In this document: positions 42,623 to 54,458 of the stretch, one piece after another
Numbering within the stretch: position 1 is the first letter of the stretch
Layout of the letters: each line of letters opens with the position of its first letter
The notes under the pieces: generated by a model
What the model was told of the DNA's origin: nothing
Database searches by the model: none
Seen by the model: only the letters and a program-made list of their open reading frames with translations
Translations under genes and position numbers: made by a program
Source: Anodontia alba
Lineage: Eukaryota > Mollusca > Bivalvia > Lucinida > Lucinidae
DNA length: 64,000 nt
Assembly: GCA_964016985.1 (NCBI GenBank)
Contig: OZ024828.1
Span: 73,467,264-73,531,263 of the forward strand
Direction of reading: 5' to 3'

Positions 42623-43056
42623 CTAATGCATTTATTCATTTTTTCTGTTGAAAAAATGTACTATTTGCACAAAGTGATAGTGACAAGTGCTGCTAGCTGC
42701 GTAAAACCGAATGCCAGCCAATGAGAAATGACTTTACGTGATGACGTCGGATTTCCGACAGTATATCGCAGAATATACCGTCGCAAATTTTTGACGTTAT
42801 CAGCCATCATGTTACAAGCGCAAGTGCATGAGAATCTTTTTTAATCCATTTAAAAAAAGAAAAAAAAGGAATTAAGTGGACTGGATTCACTTGGTACATT
42901 TTCCACCATTTCTATAAGGGTGACAACTTTTGCAACTTCCTGTTTGCTTTTCTGCACACTAAGCTTCACCTGAAAAGGAAGCTACTCTATAAGGAAAGAA
43001 CTTGCTCCCTGTTGGAGCAATTTGTCTTATCTTTTAGAGTAGACCATTTTTTAGAC
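42623..43056. other. Intergenic with a family M copy
   Basis: 42900-43052 is family M (CTACTCTATAAGGAAAGAAC and CTTATCTTTTAGAGTAGACC). The 42640-42840 part is GC-richer than its surroundings (GTGATGACGTCGGATTTCCG) but has no frame. Confidence 0.45.
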
Positions 43057-43316
43057 TTTACAAAAACACGCCTATTCAAATATATTGAAAATTTTACCAC
43101 CAAAAACTGAGTTTTCAGATAAAAAACTTTGATAATCATTTTTCTTATTCCTGCTCAAAACTAAGATTGTGGGTGCTCATTAGAACCGCCTTGCCGAGGC
43201 AGTTCTAACAAGTACCCACAATCTATGTTTTTGAGCAGAAATAAGAAAAATAATGCATTTCCCTGTTATTCCCTGTTTTGCTATATAAAAGTGGGGTTTT
43301 AGGGTGTCAAAATTAT
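43057..43316. mobile_element. Family B element
   Basis: TTTACAAAAACACGCCTATT start; hairpin TTAGAACCGCCTTGCCGAGG; right terminus lost after GGGGTTTTAGGGTGTC. Confidence 0.75.
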
Positions 43317-43358
43317 TGTGTACTGCCTGGCCCTAGAATGAGCATAGTCCGTGGAAAT

Positions 43359-43636
43359 CATTACGAAAACACGCCTATTCAAATATATAGAAAATTCCAC
43401 CTCCAAAAACTGAAAATTTTCAAATAAAAACTCTGATATCTTTCATATTTCTGCTCAAAACATAGATCGTGGGTACTAATTAGAACCGCCTCGGCAAGGC
43501 AGTTCTAACGAATACCCACAATCTATGTTTTTGAGCAGAAATAAGAAAAATAATGCATACCCCTGTAAACCCCAGTTTTACTATATAAAAGTGGGGTTTA
43601 AGGGGGTCATAATTATATAGGCATGTTTTAGTGATG
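43359..43636. mobile_element. Family B element
   Basis: CATTACGAAAACACGCCTAT and ATAGGCATGTTTTAGTGATG ends. 43 bp from the previous B copy, in the same orientation. Confidence 0.85.
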
Positions 43637-43740
43637 TTGCGTTCGTGAGACATCAGTGAAAAGGTGAAAAAAAAATAGTGCAAGAAATAACGTGAACTGT
43701 AGCAAATGTTTGCAGTTTTTATGCAATAATAGCAATCGAA

Positions 43741-43864
43741 CATGGTTTTTTAATGCATTAACATTCACCAGGTCCTTTGGGAGGTGTTGAAAACTGCAGC
43801 CTTCGGCCTCGGTTTTCAACACCTCCCATGGGACCTGGGGAATGTTAATGCATGAAAAACCATA
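43741..43864. repeat. Large palindrome (family L)
   Basis: About 55-bp arms, roughly 90% complementary: CATTAACATTCACCAGGTCC with GGACCTGGGGAATGTTAATG, and GGGAGGTGTTGAAAAC with its complement, around CAGCCTTCGGCCTCGG. Confidence 0.85.
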
Positions 43865-44004
43865 TTTGATCCCTATACTGGTTTTCTCAAGCTAGTCATA
43901 TTCTGGCTTCCTTTTACATTTAGGACCTCTGCCAGACAGACATTTATATCACACTACACTGAAATTGTTACCAAATCATCTGTTTCAGAACATAAAATAA
44001 TAAA

Positions 44005-45483
44005 TCCTATTTACCCCAAATATTCAAACAGACAGGCCAGAGCAAACAGAGTAGACTCAGGTCAGATGCCACAGAATGCAGCATCAGATCAGGGTCTACA
44101 TTGTTTGCCACTCATCCAGTAGGTTTTAGACAACTGTACAGCCAGTATAAAGGAATGGTTCAAATTTAAGATAAGTATGGATAAGGAGTTAAGATGTCTA
44201 GATCAGGGCTCGGGAAAACCGGAAAAATAGCCGGTCTGGACCGAAATTAAGAATTCTGGACCGATTTCAAACACCCCAAAACGCTAATAAATCGGTCCAA
44301 CATTTCCCGAACCAACCAATTTTCACAAATCAATGATGTCTAAAAAATCACAAATGGTCAAGTCTTTCCAAACTGACAACGTCCGCGCACCTTTTAAATG
44401 CGATATTATGGTAGTTAAAAGGCTCTAAACGGTCATTTGACATGTATATTGGAGAGAAAGCTGAATAACGGCAACCTACCCGCAGCAAAAATTAATTACG
44501 TCATTATCCAAACATTGTCAAAAAATCAACACTTCACTGACCTTTGTGCGGTAAACAAGCGATTAACACGAATCATCAGTAACGGTAGTCTGATAATTAA
44601 TCCGTTTGTGTGACACGTGTGAATACACCGAGACTGCAAAACATCCAGGTGCAGTCGGCGTGTCCAAAAGATCAAAGGTCGCTTTACTGAGAGTGATAAA
44701 AGAATGCACCGCTTGAACGCACCCGTTTTTTTTCCTCTTCTTTTTTGTTTTGATCAACACGGTTTGTCGGTCCCAGATTCGATAAATGAATTCCCAAACC
44801 GTGTACGTCCTGATCAGATGTCGCATACAACGGCGTCTGATCTGGGTATAATTGATTGCTTCTTTTTTTTTTTTTGTTGATTGCCGTAACACGCGAGGAT
44901 AATTCAAGGTAGATTTCACAGTAAAATTAAGTAATGCACCACTTGCGCTAGGCAAGATTGGTCAGTGCTTACAATTTAAGCAGTCTGATTAAATCTTGAA
45001 ACACTGAAAACTGCAAAACCGCCCGTGGCGCAGGCCTTTTTTATTAGACCTAATTAGGTCCATGAAAGTCGTTTCGTTCCGTCTCTCCTGTTTCCCGCTG
45101 TCTTCGCGCTTATACAAGACGGGAATCAGTTGTTTATAAATAGTTTAGGAAAACCCTGCGGAGGTGGAAATAACAACAAAACGTTTTTTCTTTTTTTCTT
45201 TTTTTTTTTTTTTTTCTTTCTTTTTACATACCTGACTGTATTTATTGATGACGCCAGCTTTGATAATGCTCGTTGTACCCGGACTTCCGTCATATAACGG
45301 AGCTGAGGTGTATTATTTAAAAGGAGTTATAGGACTGCCAATTGTCATTAGTTTTCGTGACAGGTGATATACACATATTTTTTTTTGGAAATGGGCTCAT
45401 TGATGACGTCATCGTCATCGGCTGGACCGATTCAGATTTCAAAATTTCCAGAGCCCTGGTCTAGATATTTAGGGTAACTATGG
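44005..45483. mobile_element. Family A MITE split by a hAT-like element
   Basis: Left 44005-44203 (ATTTACCCCAAATATTCAAA, hairpin AGACTCAGGTCAGATGCC). Right 45467-45483 (ATTTAGGGTAACTATGG). One GTCTAGAT belongs to the original A sequence. Confidence 0.8.
44204..45458. mobile_element. Non-autonomous hAT-like transposon, 1255 bp
   Basis: Flanked by perfect 8-bp GTCTAGAT duplications (44196-44203, 45459-45466). Terminal repeats CAGGGCTCGGGAAA and TTTCCAGAGCCCTG match 13 of 14. Subterminal TCTGGACCGA/GCTGGACCGA motifs lie at both ends. No transposase frame; the 130-codon minus frame at 44563 has no hAT domain and overlaps an A-like scrap (44800-44850). T-rich runs lie at 45188-45222. Confidence 0.85.
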
Positions 45484-45929
45484 TAATGCAAAACTGTTAC
45501 TGTTCAAATAATTCTTTGCCATTTCCAGACAGTATGACACATCCCCAGTGTTCCTGTCTAACAACTATAACCTTAAATATCAAACCTACTGGTCCACTTT
45601 CAAGTATAGCAAATAAAACTTTCTAGCATTACAGGACTATGATGCAAAAGGAAATTAAAAAGCCTATGAGATTTGCTGACAATATTAATCCAAGCTCTTC
45701 ATTATATAGATGTATACAGTCTTTAATTTAGTGTGGATTAGGTTAGCAAGTTTTCCTCCAATATTAGGATTGGCTACCGCCTCCATTTGTTCTGATCATG
45801 CAAGGACAGAAATTTTATCTCAGTTCAGATTAGTCAAGAAGTTTTTTACTTTTTCTATATCCATTATTGCTAACATACAACAGCCATGTTCAATAATGGC
45901 AGTACTTTAGTCTAATCTTTATAATCTTT

Positions 45930-46075
45930 AGCCACCTTAACTCTATAAGATACTCATCTTGTCCTATAATTTGAACAGGTCAGTGATCAAATGCTGCATT
46001 CTACAGTATCTGATTTGTCTTTACACTGTGTGCATAATCCTGTATGTCCCAATACTTAGAGTTACTATGGTATTT
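45930..46075. mobile_element. Family A half element
   Basis: CACCTTAACTC, hairpin arms decayed, right end CCCAATACTTAGAGTTACTA. Confidence 0.55.
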
Positions 46076-46103
46076 TGACGAAAAAATTTATCCAGGACCA
46101 ATT

Positions 46104-47603
46104 TAACCCTTAAAGCACTAAGTTACACTATAGCAGACAAAATTCTAATTTTTTTAAATTATTTTTCTGAGAAAATAAGATCTGGCATTTCATATGAATC
46201 CTCTGTTAGATAGACAAAGCAGAGGAAATGCCAAGGTTTATTTTCTCTGAAAAAATATTCTCTAATGAAAAGGCTACAAGCACTGCACAATGCCCCGCCA
46301 CTGCACTTACATCAAGTGAAATCAAGGGAAGGTGCATTAGTCTTTCCCTAAATAAAGTTGACATGAATATATAACTTAGATGACTATTTTCAATGTTCAA
46401 AGGGCCATAACTCAAAAAGTAAGTAAACCAGACTTACAGTTCTCATTTTCTGCAGTGCTTCACATTCATGTAAAGTTTACAAGTATATCACAGAAACTGT
46501 TATTTTCAATGTTCAAAGACCCATAACTAAAAAAATAATTAATCCAGTTATATGATTCTTGTGTTCTACATGTCATCTTATGTTGCTTTATTTTTTTGCA
46601 AGGCTTCAAGAAAATCTCTGAAACCATTTTCAAGTTATAGAAAGGGCACAAGTATATGACTGGGATCACTATTTATAATGTCCAAAGGGCAGTAACTCCA
46701 AAAGTAGGTAATTCTGAGTTATGGTTCTTGTGTTCTGCACATCATATCATGGTGATATACATTTGCATTCAGCTTCGAGAAAATATCTCAAACAGTTATC
46801 AAGTTACAGAGCAGACACATATATTACAGAAAGCACTATTTTCAATGTTCAAAGAACCATTACTCCAAAAGTAGGTTAAGCAGAGTTAGGGTTTTTATGC
46901 TCTGCACCTTGTCTCATGATGCTTTACATTTGAGTGAACGGTTTCCAACTTACAGAGCAGACACTAGTACATGGTAAAAATGGCTTTTTTCAATATATAC
47001 AATGTTCAGAGGGCCGTAACTCCAAAGGTAGTTTAACCAGCATGGTATGGTTCTTGTGTTCTTAACATTGTCTTATGGTCCTTTACATGTGAGAGTTCAT
47101 GAAAATACGTATCTCAAACGGTTTTTAACTTACAGAGCAGACATGAATGCATGGTGGAAATGGCAATCTTCAATGTTCAAAGGGCAATAACTCCAAAAGT
47201 AGGCAAATCAGAGTTACGGTTCATTTTTCTGCACATCCTCTTATGATGCTTAATATCTGTGTGAAGTTTTGTGGAAATATCACATACGGAAAGAACAAGA
47301 GTACATGGTAGAAATGGCTATGTTCAATGTTTAAAGGGTAGTAACTCTATAAGTAGGCAAATTAGAGTGAAGATTCATGTGTTCTGCATGTCATCTCATG
47401 GTGCTTTACACTGGTGTGAAGTTTCATGAAAATAACTCAAATGGTATCAGAGTTACGGAGCGGACATGAAATTATGAAGCGCTGATAGTCGGAAGGACAC
47501 TCAAAATTTCTAAGTGTACAACATAGTACCTTGCCACTTTTTGTGGCGGGCGTATAAAAATTGAAGTGTCGTTTGCTGCAGTTGTGATTAGCACTTAAAA
47601 GGT
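46104..47603. mobile_element. Family D MITE split by an array element
   Basis: Left 46104-46262 (TTAACCCTTAAAGCACTAAG; hairpin with TGGCATTTCATATGAATC). Right from 47564 (GTTTGCTGCAGTTGTGATTA to AAAAGGTTAA). Together they give a normal D element. Confidence 0.75.
46266..47563 (+). mobile_element. Tandem-array element T5
   Basis: Starts CTACAAGCACTGCACAATGC then CCCGCCACTGC. A 155-168 bp array has landmark CAATGTTCAAAGGGCCATAA (variants) at about 46391, 46507, 46676, 46840, 47000, 47168 and 47322. It ends CCTTGCCACTTTTTGTGGCG then GGCGTATAAAAA. The GGAC stretch is short (GTCGGAAGGACAC). Confidence 0.78.
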
Positions 47604-47605
47604 TA

Positions 47606-47800
47606 ACCCCAAATGTTTGGACCCTTTATCTCCTTATCATATTTGTCAAAATTGGAGAAAATCCTTACCTGTAGCTCAGACAAAAAAACCTGTTGGATGC
47701 ATGACAAATAATGTAGACCCTAACTGGATGACATATTGTTCTACAGTATTTGATCAGTTTGCTCAGGCATGTCTGTTTAAATACTACAGTTTATTATATA
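47606..47800. mobile_element. Family A MITE, degraded
   Basis: CCCCAAATGTTTGGACCCTT start; CAAATAATGTAGACCC arm; GCTCAGGCATGTCTGTTTAA. Right end lost. The 103-codon frame here is repeat-derived. Confidence 0.5.
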
Positions 47801-47996
47801 CTGTACCTATTATTGATACTGCTTTCAAACAGATAACTTCTCACAATCTGTCTGATCCAAAATGCCAGATTAGTTGTGTCTGGAGACAAAACATGCTTAA
47901 ACTAGGCTTGTTTATGCTGACATCATGATGCCAAGGTGACAGGCGTGTCTTAAATTGTACCAATCAGTAATCATTTTTTCATAAAACAAAATTACT

Positions 47997-48188
47997 TAAC
48001 CTTTAAAGTGTCATTCAAAACTGTAGCAATTGACATTCATTTTTTTTAATATACATATATCAGAGAAAATAAAGCTTGACATTTTATGCAAATTGTCTGC
48101 TATGAAGATGATTCACATGAAATGTCACCTAATTTTCTTGAAGAAATTATTTTTTAAAATGTCTGCTGCTATTGTGAATGGTATTTCT
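47997..48188. mobile_element. Family D MITE
   Basis: TTAACCTTTAAAGTGTCATT start, hairpin CATTTTATGCAAATTGTCTG, end GCTGCTATTGTGAATGG. Confidence 0.68.
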
Positions 48189-48349
48189 GGAATGATTTTC
48201 AAGGCATATAACAGACACAATATTTTACAGTATGATGATCTGATGCTCCTATCACATCTCATGGATATTCCTGTATCTCCAAATCACACTGGAAGCAAGT
48301 GTTCTGAGAGCAAGTGTCTAATATAATCCTGTAATCTAGGATCATCCAC

Positions 48350-48545
48350 TTAACCCTTGTCATGCTGATTAAATTAAGATGTCCAGCCCATTTCTAACTG
48401 ACAGCCAATCAGATTACTTAATCCGGATTTTGGACATAAATTCACATACAATGACACAGTGCAGATCCAGATCAGCCAACTGATTTCTGGATCTACACTG
48501 TTTGCAAAGGCAGGGTATATCCGGGTTCAGCATGACAAGAGTTAA
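48350..48545. mobile_element. Family E MITE
   Basis: TTAACCCTTGTCATGCTGAT and CAGCATGACAAGAGTTAA ends. The hairpin is shortened. Confidence 0.78.
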
Positions 48546-48749
48546 CCTGATCATATTACTGTGGTAATGTGTATGAAACAGTTTTGTGCCTGACCAAATT
48601 GCTCTCTGAATTCCAAAGATATGGAAACATTTACTAGGGAAAAAACTGCCTCTGTCAGCACAGAAAGAGTCAAAGAAAAGGACAATAACCTATTGTCATT
48701 AACTATGCCATTAACATGGTGATATGCTTTTGTTTGTTGGAATTCTTGT

Positions 48750-49080
48750 TTGAAGACAATTCAACTATTGGGGGTAATTTTATGTCATCTCCCACAGAAC
48801 AGGAGAAAAGTGATGGAAGCTCAAGTTCTTGTTAAAAGACAATTGAACTATTGTGGGTCATTTATTGTCATTTCCCACAGAACAAGAGAAAAGTGATGGA
48901 AGCTCAAGTTCTTGTTTAAAGACAATTCAACTATTGTGGGTAATTTTATGTCATCTCCCACAGAACAAGAGAAAAGTGATGGAAGCTCAAGTCCTTGTTT
49001 AAAGACAATTCAACTATTGTGGGTCATTTTATGTCATCTCCCACAGAACAGGAGAAAAGTGCTAGAGATCAACTAGATGG
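48750..49080. repeat. ~82-bp tandem repeat related to retroposon R
   Basis: About 3.7 copies of TCATCTCCCACAGAACA..GAGAAAAGTGATGGAAGCTC. The same CATCTCCCA..GAGAAA segment occurs in R at 23930. Confidence 0.82.
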
Positions 49081-49259
49081 GAGGAAAAAGAGAAATGGAA
49101 GAGGATTAAGTAAAAGTGAATGAAAAGAAATAGTATGGGCTGCTATGGTACTGCTTGTTTGGATTTGTGAAAAAATGGGAAGAGTGCAAAATACAATGAA
49201 AAACTATAAAAGGCTTTTTAGAAAGAAACTAATGTTCCCCCCACCCACCCCAAACCCCA

Positions 49260-49650
49260 TTAGAGTTGTCATTCTTGTAGGTGACACATCGTCTCATCCT
49301 GTTCTACATTTCTACCAAGTATCATCAAAATATTGTGAAGGGTATCGGAGTTGCAAAGCTGACACCAAATCAAATTTTAACACAAGAAGGGAAGATAAGT
49401 CCAAAAGTAAGAAAGCCAGAGTTGTCATTCTTGTACCCAACATATCATCTCATCCTGTTCTACATTTCTACCACGTATCATCAAAATATTCCAAAGGGTA
49501 TCCGTGTTGCAGAGCGGACAAAAAATCAAATTCAAATAAGAAGGGGAGGTAACTACAAAAGTAAAAAAGCTTAAGTTGTCATTCTTGTATGTGACACATC
49601 ATCTCATCTTGTTCTACATTTCTACCAAGAATCATAAAATATTCTAAAGC
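49260..49650 (+). repeat. Partial array T7, ~155-bp monomers
   Basis: Landmark GTTGTCATTCTTGTA at about 49265, 49424 and 49575. No GGAC stretch or terminal hairpin, so this is an array fragment; it is cut off by a family C remnant. Confidence 0.75.
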
Positions 49651-49654
49651 ATAT

Positions 49655-49768
49655 TAGACACTGGAAGAATTTGCATGAATTGTCAAAACCTGTTTTCTGG
49701 GAAAAAATAAGAAAAATATTTCGATATGTTGTTTGCTGAAAATTTTACCCAGAGTGCTAAGCATTAAT
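49655..49768. repeat. Family C half element
   Basis: AATTTGCATGAATTGTCAAA to GAGTGCTAAGCATTAA; the other half is absent. Confidence 0.6.
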
Positions 49769-50140
49769 GTCTGATATAAATCATAGCTTAATCTTTGAAT
49801 TTGAATTTCATCCTAGATGAATAAAAGAGAAAAGAACAGCTGAAACTGTTTTATGAGTGATCAGGCTTTTAAACAACTAGTTTTATCTTCTTTTTTGGTG
49901 GTTGTTGTTTTTGCTGCTTAAGAAACTGTGCTAACTACTGACAATTAGCCTACAGACAAATTCCAGAAATAGGCTGTCTGTCAAATATATACAGGTCTTA
50001 GATAAAAGGGTTTGTTGTTGTTGTTGTTTGTATTTAATTTTGTGTGTGTGTGTGTGTTTTATTTTTTTCTTCAACCAAAATAAAAGGTACTGATAATTTT
50101 CTTCTTTCATGAATAAGTATATTATGTACAGTCATAATTT
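49769..50140. other. Intergenic with simple repeats
   Basis: GTT repeats at 50009-50030 and (GT)n at 50041-50057. No gene. Confidence 0.5.
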
Positions 50141-50141
50141 G

Positions 50142-50443
50142 TTTGTGTTGAGGTTTTACCGCACAGTCAACCCAATGGGGTCATGTCGAGCGCAGTCTGT
50201 TTTCCTAACCACATGTTTACTGGGCAGGCTTAGTCCTCTAAGGGGATAATCAGTATTGTGCACAGTCTTTCGCCAGAAACTGACAACTGCCCTTCTTGAA
50301 ACAGCGGAAGGGAGAGAATGACCTTAGAAAATATTTCATGATCAATCTCCAGGAAAGAATGTTGCCGACCTTGGCGGGAGTTGAACCCGCGACCTCCTGG
50401 TCTCCAGTCGGACGGCGCATCCAACTGAGCCACCAAGGCCGGT
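50142..50443 (-). mobile_element. SINE family S1
   Basis: The minus head GGCCTTGGTGGCTCAGTTGG and B-box GGTTCAACTCC. AGTCATAATT (50130) and AGTCATAAAT (50448) are a likely target duplication. Confidence 0.87.
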
Positions 50444-50637
50444 GTGTAGTCATAAATATTACCATCTTGGTGAGGTGATTCTAGTAAGTACTAATAACAC
50501 ATTTTATGGAGATCTTGATTATAATTGTAGAACAACATTATCGGACTAAGCAAAATTTTTTGGACAAGCAATTCTGAAGATCTGCAAGTGAATTTATAAG
50601 ATGAATTTTGCGCCTAGGAAAACTGCTTCTTTGTTAT

Positions 50638-51004
<367 letters not shown>

Positions 51005-51161
51005 GTCACCGGCTGCTATTTTAAAGGATCATTTGGACATGAGCTCATAATTCCTGCCTGAGAAATAGGTAGTACTGCACATAATTAAGGTCATCAGGCA
51101 GTCCTTACTACAAATTAATGATAAAAAATATATCAAGGACATGGACAGACGTGCTAAACTT

Positions 51162-51448
51162 CATCCCGAAAAACACACCTATAAAGTTTTGACTCCCTTA
51201 AACCCCATTTTTATACAGTAAAACTGGGGTTTGCAGGGGTATACATTAATTTTCTTATTTCTGCTCAAAAAACATAGATTGTGGGTACTCGTTAGAACTG
51301 CCTCAGTGAGGCAGTTCTAACCAGTACCACACTCTATGTTTTGAGCAGAAATATGAAAACTACCAGAATGTTTCATGTGCAAGTTTTCATTTTTTTTTTT
51401 TTGGTGGTAAAATTCTCAATATATTTGAATAGGCGTGTTTTCATAATG
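51162..51448. mobile_element. Family B element
   Basis: CATCCCGAAAAACACACCTA and ATAGGCGTGTTTTCATAATG ends; hairpin GTTAGAACTGCCTCAGTGAG. Confidence 0.83.
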
Positions 51449-51895
51449 TAGTATACTTTAACTTCATCAAGTTCTCATTAAGCAACTAATTAGACTAAAG
51501 GCTTTAAATTAGATGGTTTCAGAATTACTGAAACCTTTGATCAAAAATCCCAATATCAGAGAATTTATTCTAAATCAATTCTTAACATTTGCTAACAAAA
51601 ACCTATAAAAGATGAATTATTTTTAAATAATTTTTATTCATTTTTATATGTTTTCATTTGTCATAAAATTCAGAGAAATCCAAATTAGAGAGAGAAGAAA
51701 AAAAAAGTAAAAAAAAAAAGAGAAAAATCAAGAAACAAACTAATCAATAAATAAAAGTACCTGTCACTATACTCCTTATATCACTGTAAAATGAATAACA
51801 ATATGTTTTTTAGTATGAGGATGAAAGACAGGTTTCCAATAATGATACTTCTGTCTGCTATCATCTTTTTCAGGCTTATATTACATATACTGGTA
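51449..51895. other. Intergenic, nothing recognised
   Basis: A/G-rich run at 51690-51730. No gene. Confidence 0.4.
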
Positions 51896-51900
51896 CATCA

Positions 51901-52395
51901 TACCATATTTATCCTAAATATTGGCACACATTAACCCTTGTCCTGCTGAACCAGGATATACCCTGCCTTTGCCAACAGTGTAGATCTAGATCAATTGGCT
52001 TCTGAAGAAGCCAATTGATCTGGATCTGCACTGTTTGTCATTGTGTTTGTGAATTTATATCAACAATCTAGATCAAGTAATCTGATTGGCTGAAAATTAG
52101 AAATGGGCATGGCATGGATCTGCACTGTTTGTCAATATGTTTGTGAATTTATATCAACAATCTGGATCAAGTAATCGGATTGGCTGAAAATTAGAAATGG
52201 GCATGGCATCTTAAAATATTCAGCAGGACAAGGGTTAACTTCTTATCATACTTGTCCTAAACTTTGAACAAGTCCATTTTACTACGTGCTAATGTGACTG
52301 AAAAACTGATGGATAAGGGGCAGTGTAGACTTAAAGGCATCTGATCTGGGTTTACACTGTTTGCTCAGGTCCACCAGTCCTAATACTATAGGCTT
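51901..52395. mobile_element. Family A MITE split by family E at TTAA
   Basis: Left TACCATATTTATCCTAAATA stops at CACATTAA; right resumes CTTCTTATCATACTTGTCCT at 52239 and ends CAGTCCTAATACTATAGG. Confidence 0.78.
51931..52238. mobile_element. Family E MITE with duplicated arm
   Basis: TTAACCCTTGTCCTGCTGAA and CAGCAGGACAAGGGTTAA ends flanked by TTAA. The right ~94 bp (GGATCTGCACTGTTTGTCA to GGGCATGGCAT) occurs twice in tandem with a few differences. Confidence 0.85.
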
Positions 52396-52884
52396 ACTGT
52401 GCTGATACTGGTGAATATAGTCCAGACTTGGGATATCAAAGGACATGAGCTTAAGAAAAAGCAGTCAGATAAATAGGCCTCAGCAAACAGTAAAGACCCA
52501 AATCTGATATCACAAAACACAATCAAAGCACTGACAGCACTGTTGGGTCGACTGTCTCTGAATGTACGCTGGGAAAATGGTCCTGAGCGGGGACTTAAGA
52601 CTGTTTCATTTAACCCTTAACTTCCTGTAATTTAAGCAACCGTGTTCTGTGGCACTGTTTGCCAATGTCCCAGTCTAAGTTTTACAGATAACCCTCTTAA
52701 CACGGCACTTTGATGTCACAGCAACAAGAATAGCATGGTTATAAATAACTGTTACCGGGATTTCATACAAACGAGCGGTTTGATTTCATTGGTCAATGAT
52801 ATTCATGTGGACAAGAACCTTAAGGAAATTTTGGTGTATGTATACTATGGTTAGATTGTCAATAATCAAACCAAAAAATGCCAT
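52396..52884. other. Intergenic, nothing recognised
   Basis: 52540-52660 resembles 34625-34720 (GTCTCTGAATGTACGCTGGG, GGTCCTGAGCGGGGAC), an unnamed two-copy repeat. Confidence 0.45.
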
Positions 52885-53250
52885 CTACCATATTTGCCCT
52901 AATTACCGCACTGTGTGTTTATGTTATTTTTTTTTTTTTTTCTAAAATCACTAGAAAAAATTGTAGTAAAACATCCTCCTAATACAGGTACACTTTAAAG
53001 AAAGATCAGCAGAGCACTTCTGAGGGGCATATTTAATGATACCTATGCAATATTTTTCTGAAATTTTTTATAACAGCATATGTTGTTGGTACTCATTTGA
53101 ATTGCCTCGACTTGTCGAGGCAATTCAAATGAGTACCAACAATATATGATTTTATAAAGAAGTAGATACATGGCCTACAATCTGAAGAAGACTGAAATTG
53201 CTTGACTGTGCGCTTATAGGGGTATGTGCGGTAATTGGATCGAATATACT
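52885..53250. mobile_element. Family J MITE, copy 2
   Basis: CTACCATATTTGCCCTAATT and GCGGTAATTGGATCGAATAT ends. The central hairpin GGTACTCATTTGAATTGCCT / CTTGTCGAGGCAATTC is near perfect. Inverted relative to 921-1291. Confidence 0.78.
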
Positions 53251-53355
53251 ACTTGCCACACAGGCACATCAATAAGTAGCAGATTAGACTTGTTCAAATT
53301 TTAGGACAAGTACGATAACAAGTTTAGGCATCCCAAAATTTTGGGTAAATACCAT
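53251..53355. repeat. Family A half element
   Basis: CATCAATAAGTAGCAGATTA to CATCCCAAAATTTTGGGTAA. Confidence 0.6.
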
Positions 53356-54130
53356 ATTTTTTAACTAGTGCATCACAACTGATTAACTACTAATGAATCT
53401 TAAATTTTATTGCTTGTGCAAGAAACAGACGGTTTTATACAGCTTCAAAACCTTAAAAGAGCAGACACTGTTTTTCCCATTTGTCCCATTTATATTCCTT
53501 GCCTTCTGAATTCAAAATACTTATTTTTCATTATTTACCTTTTTTTTCTTTTACAATAACTATTGAAGGGAAGGCTTCACTGCTTTCCACAATATTTTCT
53601 TCCAAGGCAAAAAAAGGCAAATTATCTTGATATGAAATGATCTTGCACGTCACTAGCTGGTTCACTATGCTATTAGAGGAATAGAAACAAATGAGCATTT
53701 CAAGTTCCCAATCAAGCAGGGAGTTTTCAGACCATTAGCATAAGGCCCTGGATTGAGTATAAAGTGGACAGAATGACATTTGAGAATGGATAGCAGTTCT
53801 ATATGAAATATAGAAGGTACATTTGTCCAAATGGATATAAAAGTATGCAACATTTGCCCAACATAACTGAAATACTGTTGTAAGGACCTAAACAATAAAA
53901 AAAACACCATTACAATGCGCTGCTGTTCTTGTGCCATATCACAGGACTCCAAGTGGAGGATAACTAGACTTTCAATCTTTTTCTAATCTGCATGACTTCT
54001 GATCTTTCAGAATTGTTATCTGTCTTGCCCTTGAGGCTAGAAATGTTAAAAACATTTAATGCCAAGTAGATTTTCAATGGAATAGAATATTGTCAAGGCA
54101 GAATTATATCATTCAAGGCAAGCCACACTA
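53356..54130. other. Intergenic, nothing recognised
   Basis: A 95-codon minus frame (53665-53952) has no recognisable domain or repeat match; it may be chance. Confidence 0.35.
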
Positions 54131-54240
54131 CCATATTTATCCTAAGTATTGGGACATCTTACCTTCTTACCATACTTGTTCTTGAATTTGAACAAGTCCA
54201 TTTTTGCTATATATTAATCACAAACTCAGACAGATGGATT
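54131..54240. repeat. Family A left half
   Basis: TACCATATTTATCCTAAGTA to CAAGTCCATTTTTGCTATAT. Confidence 0.6.
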
Positions 54241-54458
54241 AAGGTGCCAAGGGCAGATAACGCTGTTACAAAACTGTTAACAATCTTCATGCTGATCATT
54301 TCTGAGAAGTATAAAAGAAAAATCTAGCAAAATATATATAAGCAGTTTACTCAGAAACTCAGTTAGTCAAGGGAGTCAAGTGCTAAAGAAAAATAATCAT
54401 GCAATGAAAAACATTTATACAATCTGCTACAATCTTGCTAATCATGAGCTATAACCCC

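Noticed and set aside
44563..44955. 130-codon minus ORF as hAT transposase
   Set aside because: No hAT dimerisation or catalytic motif; it crosses a T-run and a MITE hairpin scrap inside the element.
48750..49080. CRISPR-like array of ~82-bp units
   Set aside because: Units are contiguous tandem copies without spacers, in a eukaryotic context, and derive from retroposon R.
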